Shown one piece after another: positions 35,065 through 46,120 of a stretch of 64,000 nucleotides of DNA. The DNA is taken from the NCBI RefSeq assembly GCF_000264905.1, contig NW_006763143.1:217711-281710 (forward strand). Reading direction: 5' to 3'. This stretch comes from Stereum hirsutum FP-91666 SS1. Its lineage: Eukaryota; Basidiomycota; Agaricomycetes; Russulales; Stereaceae. The notes beneath the pieces were generated by a model, which saw nothing but the letters and a program-made list of their open reading frames with translations, searched no databases and had not been told where the DNA came from. The translations under genes and the position numbers were made by a program. Every line of letters starts with the position of its first letter. Within the stretch, counting starts at the first letter, position 1.

Positions 35065-36795
35065 TTAAAATCCCTCCTTCCCCAAATCCCACTCCCTCTT
35101 CTCCCCCTTCTTCTTATACTCGATCCCCATTACATTAACCTCATCCTCCGCCCAACCACTCATTCCACCATTCAGTGTCCCACTCCCCTTTCCCTTCCGA
35201 TCCTTATCCTTCTTCTTCAAACTCTTCGTCGAGATGCCCATCTTCTCCAACCTCTTCTTCTCCTCTCTGTCCTCTCTCCTGATACGTATGAGCTCTAACA
35301 TTGCGTCCCAACCTTCGTATGCTGCATCATCTATTAGACCAGTAGCAGGGACGGCAGGGATTGACGCCGTGAGAGGTGCAACGTCGAGACGTGGGTCGTA
35401 TGACTCTGCGAAGTATTTGTCCATCTTGGAGACGGGTGATGGCGGTCGGGATGAAGAAGCTGGGGAATGTGACCGCTGGTGAGGAGGTGGCGAGGGTGAG
35501 CGTCGGCGTGACGGAGGTGTGGAAGACCTCCGTTGTCGGGGAGGCGAAGATGAATGGCGACGGGATGTTGTTGGGTTCGGTGCCCTAGTATCGGATGTGC
35601 GAGTGGATGTATTATGAGACACTGAGTTATCGGCTTTGCCTTTGCCTTTCAAGCGTCGGCGAAGGTCTGCCTCTTGATCTTCGGGGCCGACTGTGTGACG
35701 TGGACTTGGGCTTCGGCTGGTTCGAGATGTCTTCTCGGATGGACGAACATCGTCCACGCCATCAGAAAGAGTTCGAGACCGTGAAGGCGAGCGCGATGGT
35801 GATGTCGTCCGGCGAGAGCGTTTATTGGAATGGTGATCATCCTTGTCATCATCACGATGTCTTCCTTCATCGTCAGGGTCGCGGTGGCGTCGTCGATGTG
35901 AAGATATGTGGTGGCGACGTTCGCGGTCAGATGGTTCATTCCCTTCTTCCTTGGTCGAGGTATGTCGCCGAGAGTGTCGGGCAGCGTTTGGGGAACGTGA
36001 TCGATGGTGCCGCCTGTCTTCGTCGTCGTGTCTGGCACTTTTCTCCCCTTCCCTCGACTCCCTCCGCGAACGATGTGTCCGACTCCGTTCATGGCGGTCT
36101 CCACCCTCGCCATCTCGACGTCGCCTACTACCCCGTCTATCTCTGTCCTCAGCCTCATAATCATCGCCACGTCTCTCCCAGCTCCTCTCCCTCCGCTTCC
36201 CAGTTCGACTCTTACTACCGCTGGCACTCCAGCTCCAGCTCCCATCGTCGTCTTCGTCGATATCCCTCCTGTCCCTCCACGATTTTGACCTCGAAGATGA
36301 GCTCGAGCCACCCATTAACCGTCGCATCCTCTCCGCCTCGACAGCCTCCTCAGCCCTCATCCGTCTCTCTTTTCTCTCCTGCTCTTCTCTCTCCTGTCGG
36401 ATCTCCTGCGCAGTCTGTGCTTGAGCCCGCAAAATAGCTTTATTATGGTCATCTGTGGACTTTATGATAGATGACAAAAAACGCTTGTTCGGGCGTGGAG
36501 CGTTACTATCTTGCCTGTGATGGTCGAAGGAGAATCGGTCAGTATTATGCCGAGACGTTGCGCGAAGTAGACAAAATAGAGGACCGTACCACTCATTCTG
36601 TGGTAAATAAGCCTTATAGCCTTCCTTGCCATACTTCTCAGCCTTCTGCTTCGCCTCTTTCAGTATCAACTCAGCGACATGTCGATCAAGGTCCTCGTCT
36701 GTGACTTGGCTCGTGTTCTTAGCCATAGAGACGCCCATTTGTGCTCTGACGAGGTTAGAGACCACAGAAGATAGTGAAGAGCTCGAGGCAGCCAT
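35065..36795 (-). CDS. RS-rich nuclear protein, likely splicing-associated
   Basis: Two exons with one intron (36515-36589, 75 nt). The start chosen is MAASSSSLSSVVSNLVRAQM; an upstream in-frame ATG exists but the sequence there is not protein-like. The N-terminal 70 residues (VAELILKEAKQKAEKYGKEG) and the following block NKRFLSSIIKSTDDHNKAIL are the conserved core, the latter resembling the [NK]RFLxxxIxxTDxHN signature of small RS-type nuclear proteins. The middle of about 350 residues is Arg/Ser/Asp/His-rich with many RS and SR dipeptides and SPSRSPSRSR. A conserved tail follows (FAESYDPRLDVAPLT, YEGWDAMLELIRIRREDREE, MGISTKSLKKKDK, NVMGIEYKKKGEKREWD). The intron is frame-neutral and stop-free, so retention would add 25 residues. 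Role in pre-mRNA processing is inferred. Confidence 0.75.
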   Translation of the reverse strand: MAASSSSLSSVVSNLVRAQMGVSMAKNTSQVTDEDLDRHVAELILKEAKQKAEKYGKEGYKAYLPQNEWYGPLFCLLRATSRHNTDRFSFDHHRQDSNAPRPNKRFLSSIIKSTDDHNKAILRAQAQTAQEIRQEREEQERKERRMRAEEAVEAERMRRLMGGSSSSSRSKSWRDRRDIDEDDDGSWSWSASGSKSRTGKRRERSWERRGDDYEAEDRDRRGSRRRRDGEGGDRHERSRTHRSRRESREGEKSARHDDEDRRHHRSRSPNAARHSRRHTSTKEEGNEPSDRERRHHISSHRRRHRDPDDEGRHRDDDKDDHHSNKRSRRTTSPSRSPSRSRTLSDGVDDVRPSEKTSRTSRSPSPRHTVGPEDQEADLRRRLKGKGKADNSVSHNTSTRTSDTRAPNPTTSRRHSSSPPRQRRSSTPPSRRRSPSPPPHQRSHSPASSSRPPSPVSKMDKYFAESYDPRLDVAPLTASIPAVPATGLIDDAAYEGWDAMLELIRIRREDREEKKRLEKMGISTKSLKKKDKDRKGKGSGTLNGGMSGWAEDEVNVMGIEYKKKGEKREWDLGKEGF

Positions 36796-37410
36796 GGTGA
36801 GGGTATATGTGCGATGAAAGGAGAGACAGAGATATTGACAGTAGGACGGGAAGCCTCGAGGGAATAGCCCGTTGTGAACAAAGGACCAGCGCAAAGGAGT
36901 CGAGGTTCGGTGGCGTTGTGGGGAGTTGCCGAACTCAGGTGGCGTGTGGCCCCATTCATCATCTCCGACCAACCAATATCTCGACGTACGCAGTTCTAAG
37001 AGTTTCTCCAAACTCGTCAAGCTCTGGTTTGTGCTCACCACCATCGGGTCTGCCAACATTTATACGGCCCGAGTCGAAGGAAATGCTGTAAAAGCAGAGT
37101 TCAAGGACTTCATTTGGGATTGAAGGCCTACAGGTGTTGGAAGGTCGTGCTGATATGGCGTCCGAAGTCCAAGGCCCCATCGTTGGCAACGCGCAGTAGA
37201 CAGCCCGCTATATTCTCAAAAAATATGAACTACATTTCTCGATGCATTATGAACGGTACACTTTCTCATTACATAGGAGGAGCAAGAAACACTCAGCATC
37301 ACGCGCCCGAAAATAAAATATCAGAGACACGACCATCGACGTCCTATATATGCAATTTTTGGTGCCGCAGCACTACCCTCCGTCGGTCATGGTTCACTCT
37401 TCAACCTGCT
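36796..37410. other. Intergenic region
   Basis: Promoter side of the RS-rich gene and 3' side of the F-box-like gene. No supported gene. Confidence 0.5.
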
Positions 37411-39120
37411 TCATTCGGCGTTCAGAAAAAAATCCGTTGTCTGGTTCGTCTCATCATCTCGCAGCGCCCCAAACGAAAGCCTTGTACATCCCTGCAGACC
37501 CTCTATGTCCGGCCTTGTCATAAACACCTGGCACAAAGCTGGACACATATTCATCACCTTCTCGATGTATGCGTTAACGATATTTTGCATGAGCTTTTGG
37601 AGCCCCAATGGCTCTTCGTCGAGGGCGGGACGGATGGGATTAAGTCGGAATTCCGGGACTCGATGCGGATCGTCCCAGAGAGGGAATTCGACAATCGCCA
37701 GTTCGGAGAGCTTGCCGAGGTTTGTAGAACATGAGAAGATTATATTCCATAGGGAAGACTGGCGCGGACAGGATGTGGTGAGCGACACCGAGCGGAAAAG
37801 CTTGGAAAGTAAAGACATACCATAAGCACGAAGTTGCCCGCCTCCTGGATATTTGCATCGCATGTGAGACGCAAGCGATCGCACGGGGGTAACGTCTCCA
37901 GAACGAAGGAAAGCACCTCCGCGGGCCTCTTCGTGATACTAACTCCAACTATGAAGAGACGCATTGGCACTCCCTCATACGGCTCAATGCTCTCGTCCGA
38001 CGGATTAGGCTTATCCGTGATATGGATTAAGTCCACCCAGAACGACCCTAACATATCACGGTCTCGTGCGCTGGAGTAGAACGAGGATAAGATCGGGAAG
38101 TGCTCAATCGCGCGGTGGTCGCGTAACCCAGGGCCGCTGAGATATATGTCTCTCAGACTGGTGTGACGATCGAAAAACGCGCTGCACGAGGAAGCGATGT
38201 CGGTTTCTATGCATTCGACGTGCAGTGTCTGCAAGCTGTTGAAAGTGACGCTCGTCCAGGGTCGATCGAAGGCCGTGTCGAGATGGAATTTATAGGTGTG
38301 AGGCCCATCAGAGCCGCGAGCAAAGACGACGTCGACAAAATGGGGAGGAACCATGGCGGTTTCCTCATCATCGTCAATTACCCATCTCCGGCAGTGAATA
38401 CGCGAGAGGGGTATGGAGGAGAGGAATTTTCGTGAGAGAGGATACAATTGTTCGAAATCGATTATGATAAGACGCTTGAGGCAAGGATGTGAGTTCACCG
38501 CAAGGATGAGCTTCTGCGATGGGGAGGCTGTCATTTGAGAAACGTCTAGAGTGGTCAGGTCGGAGGCGCAGGAGAGAATGCGCTGCAGAATCGTGAATAG
38601 AGGCGCCTTTTTCCGCGTAGATATCTTCGCCGTCGGTGAGTCTAGGTGGAGACTGGTGTCTATCCCTTGCCCGGTGAGTGTCATGTCCTTATATACATCG
38701 TTGATTTGGACCGTTCTAAAACAATGGATCAAAAAAACCAGACCCCAGTTAGCATTCGACCTCCATGCAGACGTTGTACATACGTGTACACAGAAGGTGT
38801 TAGCATGCAACGCACCTAATGAACCGTGAGATACCAAAGGTCTCCACATCCTGCAAGAACTGGAACACACCAGCGGATTGCGCTTGAAGTTTATTGCGCT
38901 TCAAATTGAATGTGACCTTCTTGTATAGGTCGTGGACGAAGACTGTTCTAAGGCGCCTATTTATCGAACACAGCGTCTGCAGTGAACGATCTAGCTTCAC
39001 CAGAGGTTTCGCCACGGTCATGTTGGCCGTGTATGGATCGGGAGCAGAACTCTCTACAAGAGAAATTAACTGCTTGGATATGTCGACAAGGAGCTCATTT
39101 GGTAGCGTCAACAGAGGCAT
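37411..39120 (-). CDS. F-box-like protein, inverted family copy
   Basis: Three exons (39120-38816, 38715-37821, 37758-37411). It begins MPLLTLPNELLVDISKQL, an F-box start (LPxELLxxI), then SLQTLCSINRRLRTVFVHDL. The long exon 2 contains LRR-like strands and the family blocks SSCSAFFDRHTSLRDIYLSG, GLRDHRAIEHFPILSSFYSS and ITKRPAEVLSFVLETLPP. Exon 3 has FPLWDDPHRVPEF. F-box proteins recruit targets to SCF ubiquitin ligases through SKP1; the LRR part would bind the target. Intron positions match those of the three tandem relatives at 49.5-55.3 kb, but this copy lies 10 kb away on the opposite strand and is the most divergent, so it is probably the older member. About 510 residues. Confidence 0.75.
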
Positions 39121-39639
39121 ATCCTGCGTGGTGGGTGCGAATCTGCGGTAACTTTACGTCGATAATCAAGTCCGAGTTGTCTAGCAGCGTAGGAGCCTTG
39201 AAATTCGAAAAGTGGCGATAAGTAAGCTTTCACCGACCACAGCATATCGAACAAGGCTCACCAAATTAAAAGGCTGAGCTCTCCGGGCCTTGCACTGGCA
39301 ATGAAAGATGATGGTGCTTCTTCAAATCTCACCGTACAGCGTCCCCAAAGGTTCCGCACCGCCACAAGAACTCAAACTTAGTCGGAATCTGCCGGGTGGC
39401 GATATAGTCTGTGGCAAACATTTTGTTTCTTGCAGCGGGTAGACCGTTGCAGAGCAGTTCAACAATCATTTGCTATCCAGTATTGAACCTCAGAACACAT
39501 GCAGGCTGTCTCTTGCGTTAGTCAAGTCCAGGGACGTTAGCATCAGAGGGGAGACGATATTATTGGAAAAAATAAGCAATATTGTCCCGAAATGAGCCCC
39601 AACACACGATATTTGCAGGACCAAACGCTGTGACGCCAC
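39121..39639. other. Intergenic region
   Basis: Presumed promoter of the F-box-like gene and 3' region of the uS15m gene. Nothing else seen. Confidence 0.5.
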
Positions 39640-40821
39640 TCAGACGATCAACTCCCCCTCAACCGCCGCCGCCTCAACGCCCACCCTCGCAAGAACGGCA
39701 TCGTACCGATCCCTGTCCACCTTCTTCAGATAACGCAGGACTTTTGCGCGAGCGTGGACGAGTCGACGAAGGTTCCGGCGATTGTGTATATCTTGTGGGA
39801 CGCGGGTGAGATGTGTCCACATATTGCGAATTTGAAGGGTCAGCAGCGCCGCTGTTCAACGAACGAAAAATGCGTCAGTGTAATGAAGGAGAACAGAGCA
39901 CGAAGGATACAAAGTCTCACCCTGAACCTCTGGCCTGCCCGTATCCTCTCTAGTCTCCCCAAACGCCTCCACGATCCGCCTCCTGTTTTCATGCATGACC
40001 CCCTTCGCATTCGCGTTCCTCAGATCCACCAACCGCGCAAGCCTGTTCGCCCTCTCCCTCGCAAGCATCAACTCCTCCTCCGAAGTGCGCTGCACGATCT
40101 CCCAGTTCGATTTATGGCCTTGCGATTGTCCGAGTGTAGTAGATGCGGCGTTGGAGCCGAGGAGGTCGTCGTTGACGTGGAGGGCTCGCGCATCGGCACA
40201 GACGATGGGGAGGTGGCCGAAGAGGAGGTTTTTCTCGGCGGTGCGGAGGCCGTAATTTAGTGAGCGGGGGACCTTGACGCCTGGGGTATTGACATCTACA
40301 AGGAGAGACATTATCAGTATATGATATTCTGCCACAGTTGAAGAAGTATCGATGTCGAAGAGGTTCAATGACCATCGAGGGATGTAGACGAGAAACTCGG
40401 ACATCATTATGAGATGGAAGGTGACGCACCATCGACAAGCTCCCCATCCTTCGGTGGACTCAACTCCTCCTCACTAACCAGTATCTTCTTCAAGTCACAT
40501 CCCTCCCATTTCGCCTCGTCTCCCGGTTTCGTCCCGAGAACGATATGAGGCTTGTTCGCGACGGCTACGCGATCGAGTTCGACGCGTCGTCGTTCGTTCG
40601 TTTTGCGATTACTTCGGTTGCCAGTATTATTTGCGGAAGACCGGGAGCGGGCAAGCAAGGTAGGTGTGGTGTGGAGGGTGCGAGATAAAGTGAAGGTGGA
40701 GGATGTGGAAGGGGTGCGAGAGGCTGACGAGGTGCGAGCGAGTAGAATATTATGGGTTTTAGTGCTGAATAAAAGAAGAGTACAAAGAAGGCGTACCTTG
40801 CGACAAGCGCGACCTAAGCAT
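39640..40821 (-). CDS. Mitochondrial small-subunit ribosomal protein uS15m
   Basis: Component of the mitoribosome small subunit, homologous to bacterial S15, which binds the 16S-type rRNA and helps early assembly. Four exons. Exon 1 is only 25 bases (MLRSRLSQ), and after an intron the presequence continues SRTLHTTPTLLARSRSS, a basic Ser/Thr-rich mitochondrial targeting signal. A fungal extension of about 190 residues follows (PGVKVPRSLNYGLRTAEKN, then an RERANRLARLVDLRNANAK helix). The S15 domain proper is GETREDTGRPEVQAALLTLQ, then IRNMWTHLTRVPQDIHNRRN and LRRLVHARAKVLRYLKKVDR with DRYDAVLARVGV; the DTGxPEVQ, H-x-RR-L and YLKK-x-D motifs are all present. The exon 3/4 junction falls inside the domain and splices in phase. 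Confidence 0.88.
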
Positions 40822-42053
40822 GCTCGTGGACATCGTTCACGACGTTCAGCTCAATCGTCGCGCGCAAGACAACCCGCAACGAATTTCGAAAGTCAAATTC
40901 CGCCAGCGCTAAGCGCGGCTCCGCGCTTGCCACATCTCTTCCCTCCCACCTGACCGTGAGACTCCTTCCACGTGCCCCTCCCTATATAATGCTCTATTTT
41001 CGCGCCTCTGGCTTTTTTCTTTTCATCAAGAGAGCCATGCCACGCTGACCGTCGTCAGTTTTCCTCTACCGTCGTTGTCAGTGCCAGTAGGAAGTCTTCG
41101 TACGCGGAGGCCCTCTGTCGCTCTCGAGAGCGATTCCCAGGATAGGAAGTGTCGTTCCGACACCCGTTGCCGCTATGGGACGTGGAGGGAACGGCATGTC
41201 GAAAAACCTGGTACATACTTTTTTTTCTTTGTGCGTTTTCGTTTTCTTCCTTTTCGTTTTGCGGGTTTCTGTGGATGTTCGATGCTTGCAATGCGATGTT
41301 GGCTGGGTGGAGGGAGGTACATTGGACCATGGTGATCTGTGTGTACTGTATCGTAGAACTTGCTGTAAATCAATCCCTGTTCTACATCTTCCTTGCATGT
41401 TTTGCTGCTGCCGTGCTGCTACTACGCTGCCAATTCAGGACTTCTGAGGTGTGTCACCGGGCAAACACCTCCATGATCGTTCGGCGTACAAAATACGGTC
41501 CCGAACCTGGCGAAGATCTGACGGCGCAGGACGTGCCAGCAGACATCTTCAAGTTCAACACCTTGTCGATCCCAGCCTTTTCTCCGTGCGTTGCCTTGCT
41601 TTCGCTGAATAGAGTTATCAAATAAAACAGAACATCGAAGATACATTGCATTGCATGCGTCCAACTCGACACCGCACCTCAAAAACCAGCAAAACATGCG
41701 AAGAAACAACCACGTATCCGGCCAAAAATAAGACAAAAAAAAGTCCACGGATATCGTGTCGCATGATCCAACATCAAACGATCAAACACGGACAAGTACT
41801 GTAAGAACCAACACCGGAGAATATAGATGAGCAGGTATTTAAGATATGCCAAGAGCAAAAAACATGAGGTCAAGAATATCGAAGACGAAGTGGTGAAGCA
41901 TAAAGCGAATGGTGGTCGACCGTCAGACTCGGCCGTGCGATAAATAATGGTGGGTCGCTTATAGGGATTCTTCCATCGATCCCTCCATCTATCCGTTCCG
42001 TCTTCGCGTAGGCGGTTGCAGAGGTGGTGGTGGCAGTTCTGTGAGGTATGCGT
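40822..42053. other. Intergenic region with no supported gene
   Basis: A 158-codon plus-strand ORF (41149-41625) is hydrophobic because of a poly-T/TTC-rich tract near 41220-41265 and overlaps several opposing ORFs; I did not accept it. A short plus-strand start MGRGGNGMSKNL at 41175 with a GTACAT donor could begin a very small gene. AT-rich 3' region of the next gene at 41640-42050. Confidence 0.35.
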
Positions 42054-42966
42054 TTACAGCACGATGGAGGCGCCGAAGAACAGACCAATCGTGACGGCCG
42101 CGAGGGAGGTCAAGAGGCCGGCGGACGGGTGGAATGCAACACCTGCAGCGCTCGAGCTCCTATTTATCCAAAATCAAAGCAAAAAAACACCATCAATCAG
42201 CATCAAGATCTTCATCTTACAGCCCCAGGGAGGAGTAAAGCACGTACGAGGCCGCAGAAGCACCACTACTCGCAGCACTAGCCACACTGGACGCCCCACT
42301 GCTCGCCGCGCTGGCGAGACTCGCAGCTCCGCTCGTAGCGACGGAGAATGCGCTGGCGGCGTCGGAGGTGGCGACGGTGTAGACGGATCCTGCGAAGGAG
42401 GTTACGTCGCCTGCGCCGGAGGTTGCGAGGGTGAAGGCGGAACCGCCTGCGGAGGTCACGACGGTGAAGACGGAGCCACCGATGGCTGTAGAATGATGGG
42501 AAGGTAACAGGTCAGGGATCCGAATACTAGACGGGTGGGATGATGGATGTAGAGATGGAGATGGAGATGCGAAGGCGGTGGGGAGGCGGGAAAGCCGGCG
42601 AATTGTAGAAAATGCGTACAGGTGACATCAGTGAAAATGGATCCAGCTGGGAGAAAGGGAGGAAAGTCAGATCGTGATATACTTTTTTTACTGGGAGTAG
42701 AAGAGACAAACATACCACCCGCGGTGATGTCGGTGAGGACAGACCCAGCATCGGACGTCAATGAGTCGATGACACTACCAACTACACAAACCGGTCACAA
42801 TCAGCCATCCCGTTCTTTCTTCACAGAGCGGCAGAAACGACGATGAATACGTACTTTGTCGCTTCTCCTCAACAGGCGCAGGAGTTGGCATGGGTTCCGG
42901 CAGAGCCGAGACGGCGAGCACGGCGAACGCGAGGACGAAGAGCGTAGAGTAGACTTTGGCGAACAT
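42054..42966 (-). CDS. GPI-anchored Ser/Ala/Thr-rich cell-surface protein
   Basis: Five exons spliced in phase, about 180 residues. Signal peptide MFAKVYSTLFVLAFAVLAVS, then a Pro-rich prosegment ending VEEKRQ, a Kex2-type Lys-Arg cleavage site. The mature part is built from degenerate repeats of 11-12 residues: AGSVLTDITAG, AGSIFTDVTSI, GGSVFTVVTSA, GGSAFTLATSG, AGSVYTVATSD, AASAFSVATSG, then Ala/Ser runs. The last exon gives a hydrophobic tail (LLTSLAAVTIGLFFGASIVL) at the very C-terminus, the form of a GPI-attachment signal. Ser/Thr richness suggests heavy O-mannosylation. It is likely a plasma-membrane or wall protein. Donors for the last intron must be GTACGTGC at Ala-Ser to keep frame. 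Confidence 0.75.
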
Positions 42967-43970
42967 TGCAGGTAGCTTTCAGGTCGCTGAACGGTGTAGG
43001 GGATGAAGGTCGCAGGAAGAAGAGAAGAAGCGATGAGAGAGTCCGTGAACTTGTCGTGTGCGGGGTTCTTTATACTAATGACTTGCAGCAATGCACGCTA
43101 AAACTCAATCGAGGTTCCGGCGGACAGAGTAGCTTTAGCGTGGCGTATCGAGGTGGTCGTCGCGAGGGAGTCGTCAAAGTCGGGGGTAAGAAGTTCAGAG
43201 AAGCTTGATGGGCAAACGGACGTGCGGAGCCTGGAGGCTATATAGCCTCTCAAACCCGGGCTCAATTGATGGATCTGCTGGAGCCCAATATTCAAAAGGT
43301 CACCTCGTGATTCGGTCTGCGTGCAAGGCGATGACGAGTTCTGTTCCGTCTGCCTGCGCACCGATGGGCACCTCCTGTTGCAGCGGTTTGCAGTGGATTT
43401 GTCTGGGAATTCGGCTGAGTGAGATGGCCTGGAGGCGGACTGGAGTACAGCCTCAGGCTACAACCGCCAACACAAGCACTGCCTATGGGCACCTACAGGT
43501 GCTTTGAAAACCCGCGGACGGCTTCAGGACGCCGTATCCTTCATCCTGAGCTCTGTTGTGTTCTTATAAATTGGCCATAAGTAGTGTTAGATAGAACATT
43601 GTCGACGCTGGAGAACCTAGCAGCCCTCAGCGCGACACGGAAATCAACGAGAAAGAAATTCACTGGAGGAAGACGATCGCTTCAAGTTTCCCCGCGGGCG
43701 CCAGCTTCCTGACGTCATCCCGGGAGGCGTCGGCCCCGAAAGGAGCTCCGCCAAGGTGATGTCGGGTCCATCGGAGCCGCGCGGAGAATGAACTGAGAAG
43801 TGTGGCGAGCAACTTGATGATTAGATAGGAATGTGGCGCCCAATGCATGACAGCGATTGATCCATAATTCAGACACTGTTATACATCAAGATGGGGAACT
43901 TCACAGAAATATCATATAATGCAGTCTACTTCACGACTGTCCTTTACACCTTCTGTGCAGTCTACCTACC
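42967..43970. other. Intergenic region
   Basis: Promoter of the GPI-anchored gene on the left, 3' side of the membrane-protein gene on the right. ORFs up to 100 codons, none protein-like. Confidence 0.45.
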
Positions 43971-45067
43971 TCACTTCGGTCCTCCATATTTCGATCCTCG
44001 CTTCCCACCGGTGACTGATGGGCTCCTCCCAGAACCCGCCAACAACGAGACAGATTTGATACCCACAGCAACGGTTGTCGCTCCCGCGATCCATCCAAGC
44101 TGAGTCCTCCACTCGCCAGATTGGCCGACATAGAGCGCAATGAGATCATATATGAGCGTGGCGCCGAAGATGGGGTCAGAAGTGAGGCCCTACAAAGAAA
44201 CAATGCGACGGATTAGTGAAATCAACGAGAGAGAGCGAGGACGTCCGGAAGATATGGACATACGAGAGCAGTAAAACCAACACCCGTCAACGCCCTGACG
44301 AGCCCACTCGGGTTCGAGCTCCTCATCCATACGCCACCGTTATCCACGAAATCTAAAACTCCGACTCCCGCGAATGTCTTCGCAACGAAATGCAACAGCC
44401 ACGATGTGCGGGTCACGTACGACTTGGTGTTGGCGTTGGAGGAAGAGGAAGTGAGCGGAAGGCCGCGGAAGTGAGGGATAGCGTAGATTGCGTAAATTTG
44501 GGAGAAGCTGTTGATGGTGACGAGGGCTTGGGAGGCACCAAAAGAGGATTTGAGCCAGAATGCTAGCCATCCCGCTGTAATACACATTTGAATACAAGGG
44601 AAGTCAATCACTCAAGCGGACTGGCAGGAATAAATGTGAATAGGGACAGAGTTCAACGTACCGATGCAAAGGTTCCCGAGCGCAAAAATGGGCGAGTACG
44701 CAAGTGACGCTTCCCTAACCTCTGCTAACTCTGCATCCTCGTCTACGGTCGGAGGAGGCATTTTCCATAGATCTCTCAACCATAAGGCTTGCCCCAATGA
44801 CTGAAGTGAAAAGACGCCGGCTATGAAATAGGGGTTAGGCGAAAAGGCGAAGTGATTCTAAGCAGTCGTTCGCAGGCATCAGCGATCATGAGCTATAACA
44901 TCATAAAAGGAGAAATAGTCATGGTGGAGCGGAAGAAAACGTACAGCATCAGCGACCTGCTTCATGTCCGGCTCAGTGACCATCCCATACACCTGCGTCG
45001 CAAAGTTGACGGCGAACGACGCGGTGTTTATCGCACGAGCCTGACCAAGAGAGAGATTATTTCCCAT
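43971..45067 (-). CDS. Multi-pass membrane protein of unknown function
   Basis: Four exons joined in phase (starts MGNNLSLGQARAINTASFAV, ends SKYGGPK). Conserved-looking blocks: ANHFAFSPNPYFIAGVFSLQ, SLGQALWLRDLW, YSPIFALGNLCIGIAGW-like stretch across an intron (ALGNLCI then AGWLAFWL), YAIYAIPHFRGLPLTSSSSN, TSWLLHFVAKTFAGVGVLDF, DPIFGATLIYDLIALYVGQS and WIAGATTVAVGIKSVSLLAG. Six or so hydrophobic segments; about 290 residues. The pattern is familiar from conserved basidiomycete membrane proteins, but I know of no assigned function. The cytosolic tail is short and basic. Confidence 0.72.
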
Positions 45068-45833
45068 GTTGACTTCACGATTGGGGATTATATGTTATGA
45101 TTGACTCGACAAAGTGACCGAACGATGGGGGAATCGTTTGCGATTGAAAGACCCAGTCCGAGTCGAGGAAAAGTTTATATAGCAGAGCGGCTTGAAGTTG
45201 ATGACATCGTCAGTGACACCATTGACGCGTCGACGCGACGAGCGATCCACGGAATCAAGATGTGTCCGTGTCAGAAGAGGAGGATCGGGCTAGGATCGCG
45301 CACGGAGGTCCCATTCTGGAAGTAGCATTGACTCAAAGGGTCATCCTACTAGCGGCATCAAGATTCAAACCAGTATTTGACAGAGTTGTTGTAAACACGT
45401 GGTCAGTTATAATAAGTCAGAAGCAACTCGTCCGTTGCAGTACATACGTTGCAGTTGCGTTGCAGTGGACGACTTCCCGTAGCAAAATGATATGTTTATT
45501 CGACACGGTCACTGCTCGGCAAAGCTCACAAATGATGATCGCAGCTCAATGGTTGGCTGCCATCTTCGTTCCAGAGCGTTCCCGAGCACCAATTCCGGTG
45601 AATCAATGCCTGATAAACATATATATTTCCTACGGGAAGTCAGACAGTTATGGTTCCTAGTGTCAATAGGTGTCAAGGTCGTGCCTGGTCGACATGGCCG
45701 GAGAGGGCCGGAGGTGTTCGGACATGCCGACACCACATTTAACGCCACACAAACAGATACAAACATAACTTAACTGAGGTCTTCTTTCAACAATCGGAGA
45801 TAACATATTGATGGCAGGTTTGTGAGACTCGTC
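45068..45833. other. Intergenic region next to the transposon
   Basis: Promoter of the membrane-protein gene and 5' flank of the mariner-like element. ORFs up to 132 codons overlap and show no domain. Confidence 0.4.
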
Positions 45834-45835
45834 TA

Positions 45836-45859
45836 TGGTGGCGGACATGACTTCACGAC
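45836..45859 (+). repeat. Left terminal inverted repeat of the mariner-type element
   Basis: 24 bases; 20 match the inverted copy at 49366-49389. The flanking TA is the target duplication. Confidence 0.85.
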
Positions 45860-46120
45860 AACTTTTGACACGTCTCGCGCATCCGCTACTAGGTGCTCAT
45901 TTTAGCTCGGGCACTTCTCAAACTTCGCGAATGTACTCTACCTGATGTGTTGTATCGATTCTCTGGCTCAGTTTTTTCTCAATGTGTATATCGGTTTTTG
46001 CCAGACCAATTTGGCGCTTTTAATTACATAATACATCATAAATAATAGATGTGGCGCTCCCTTGCAACCGTTCTCCGTCGCAGTCTCCGTCGCAGTCTCC
46101 GTCACATCGTCCTGCACACA

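Noticed and set aside
35595..36437. 280-codon plus-strand ORF and other long frames opposite the RS-rich gene
   Set aside because: Shadows of the Arg/Ser/Asp/His repeats of the RS protein; low-complexity composition keeps several frames open.
41149..41625. 158-codon plus-strand ORF with apparent membrane segments
   Set aside because: Hydrophobicity comes from a T-rich tract; other frames over the same tract are equally open.
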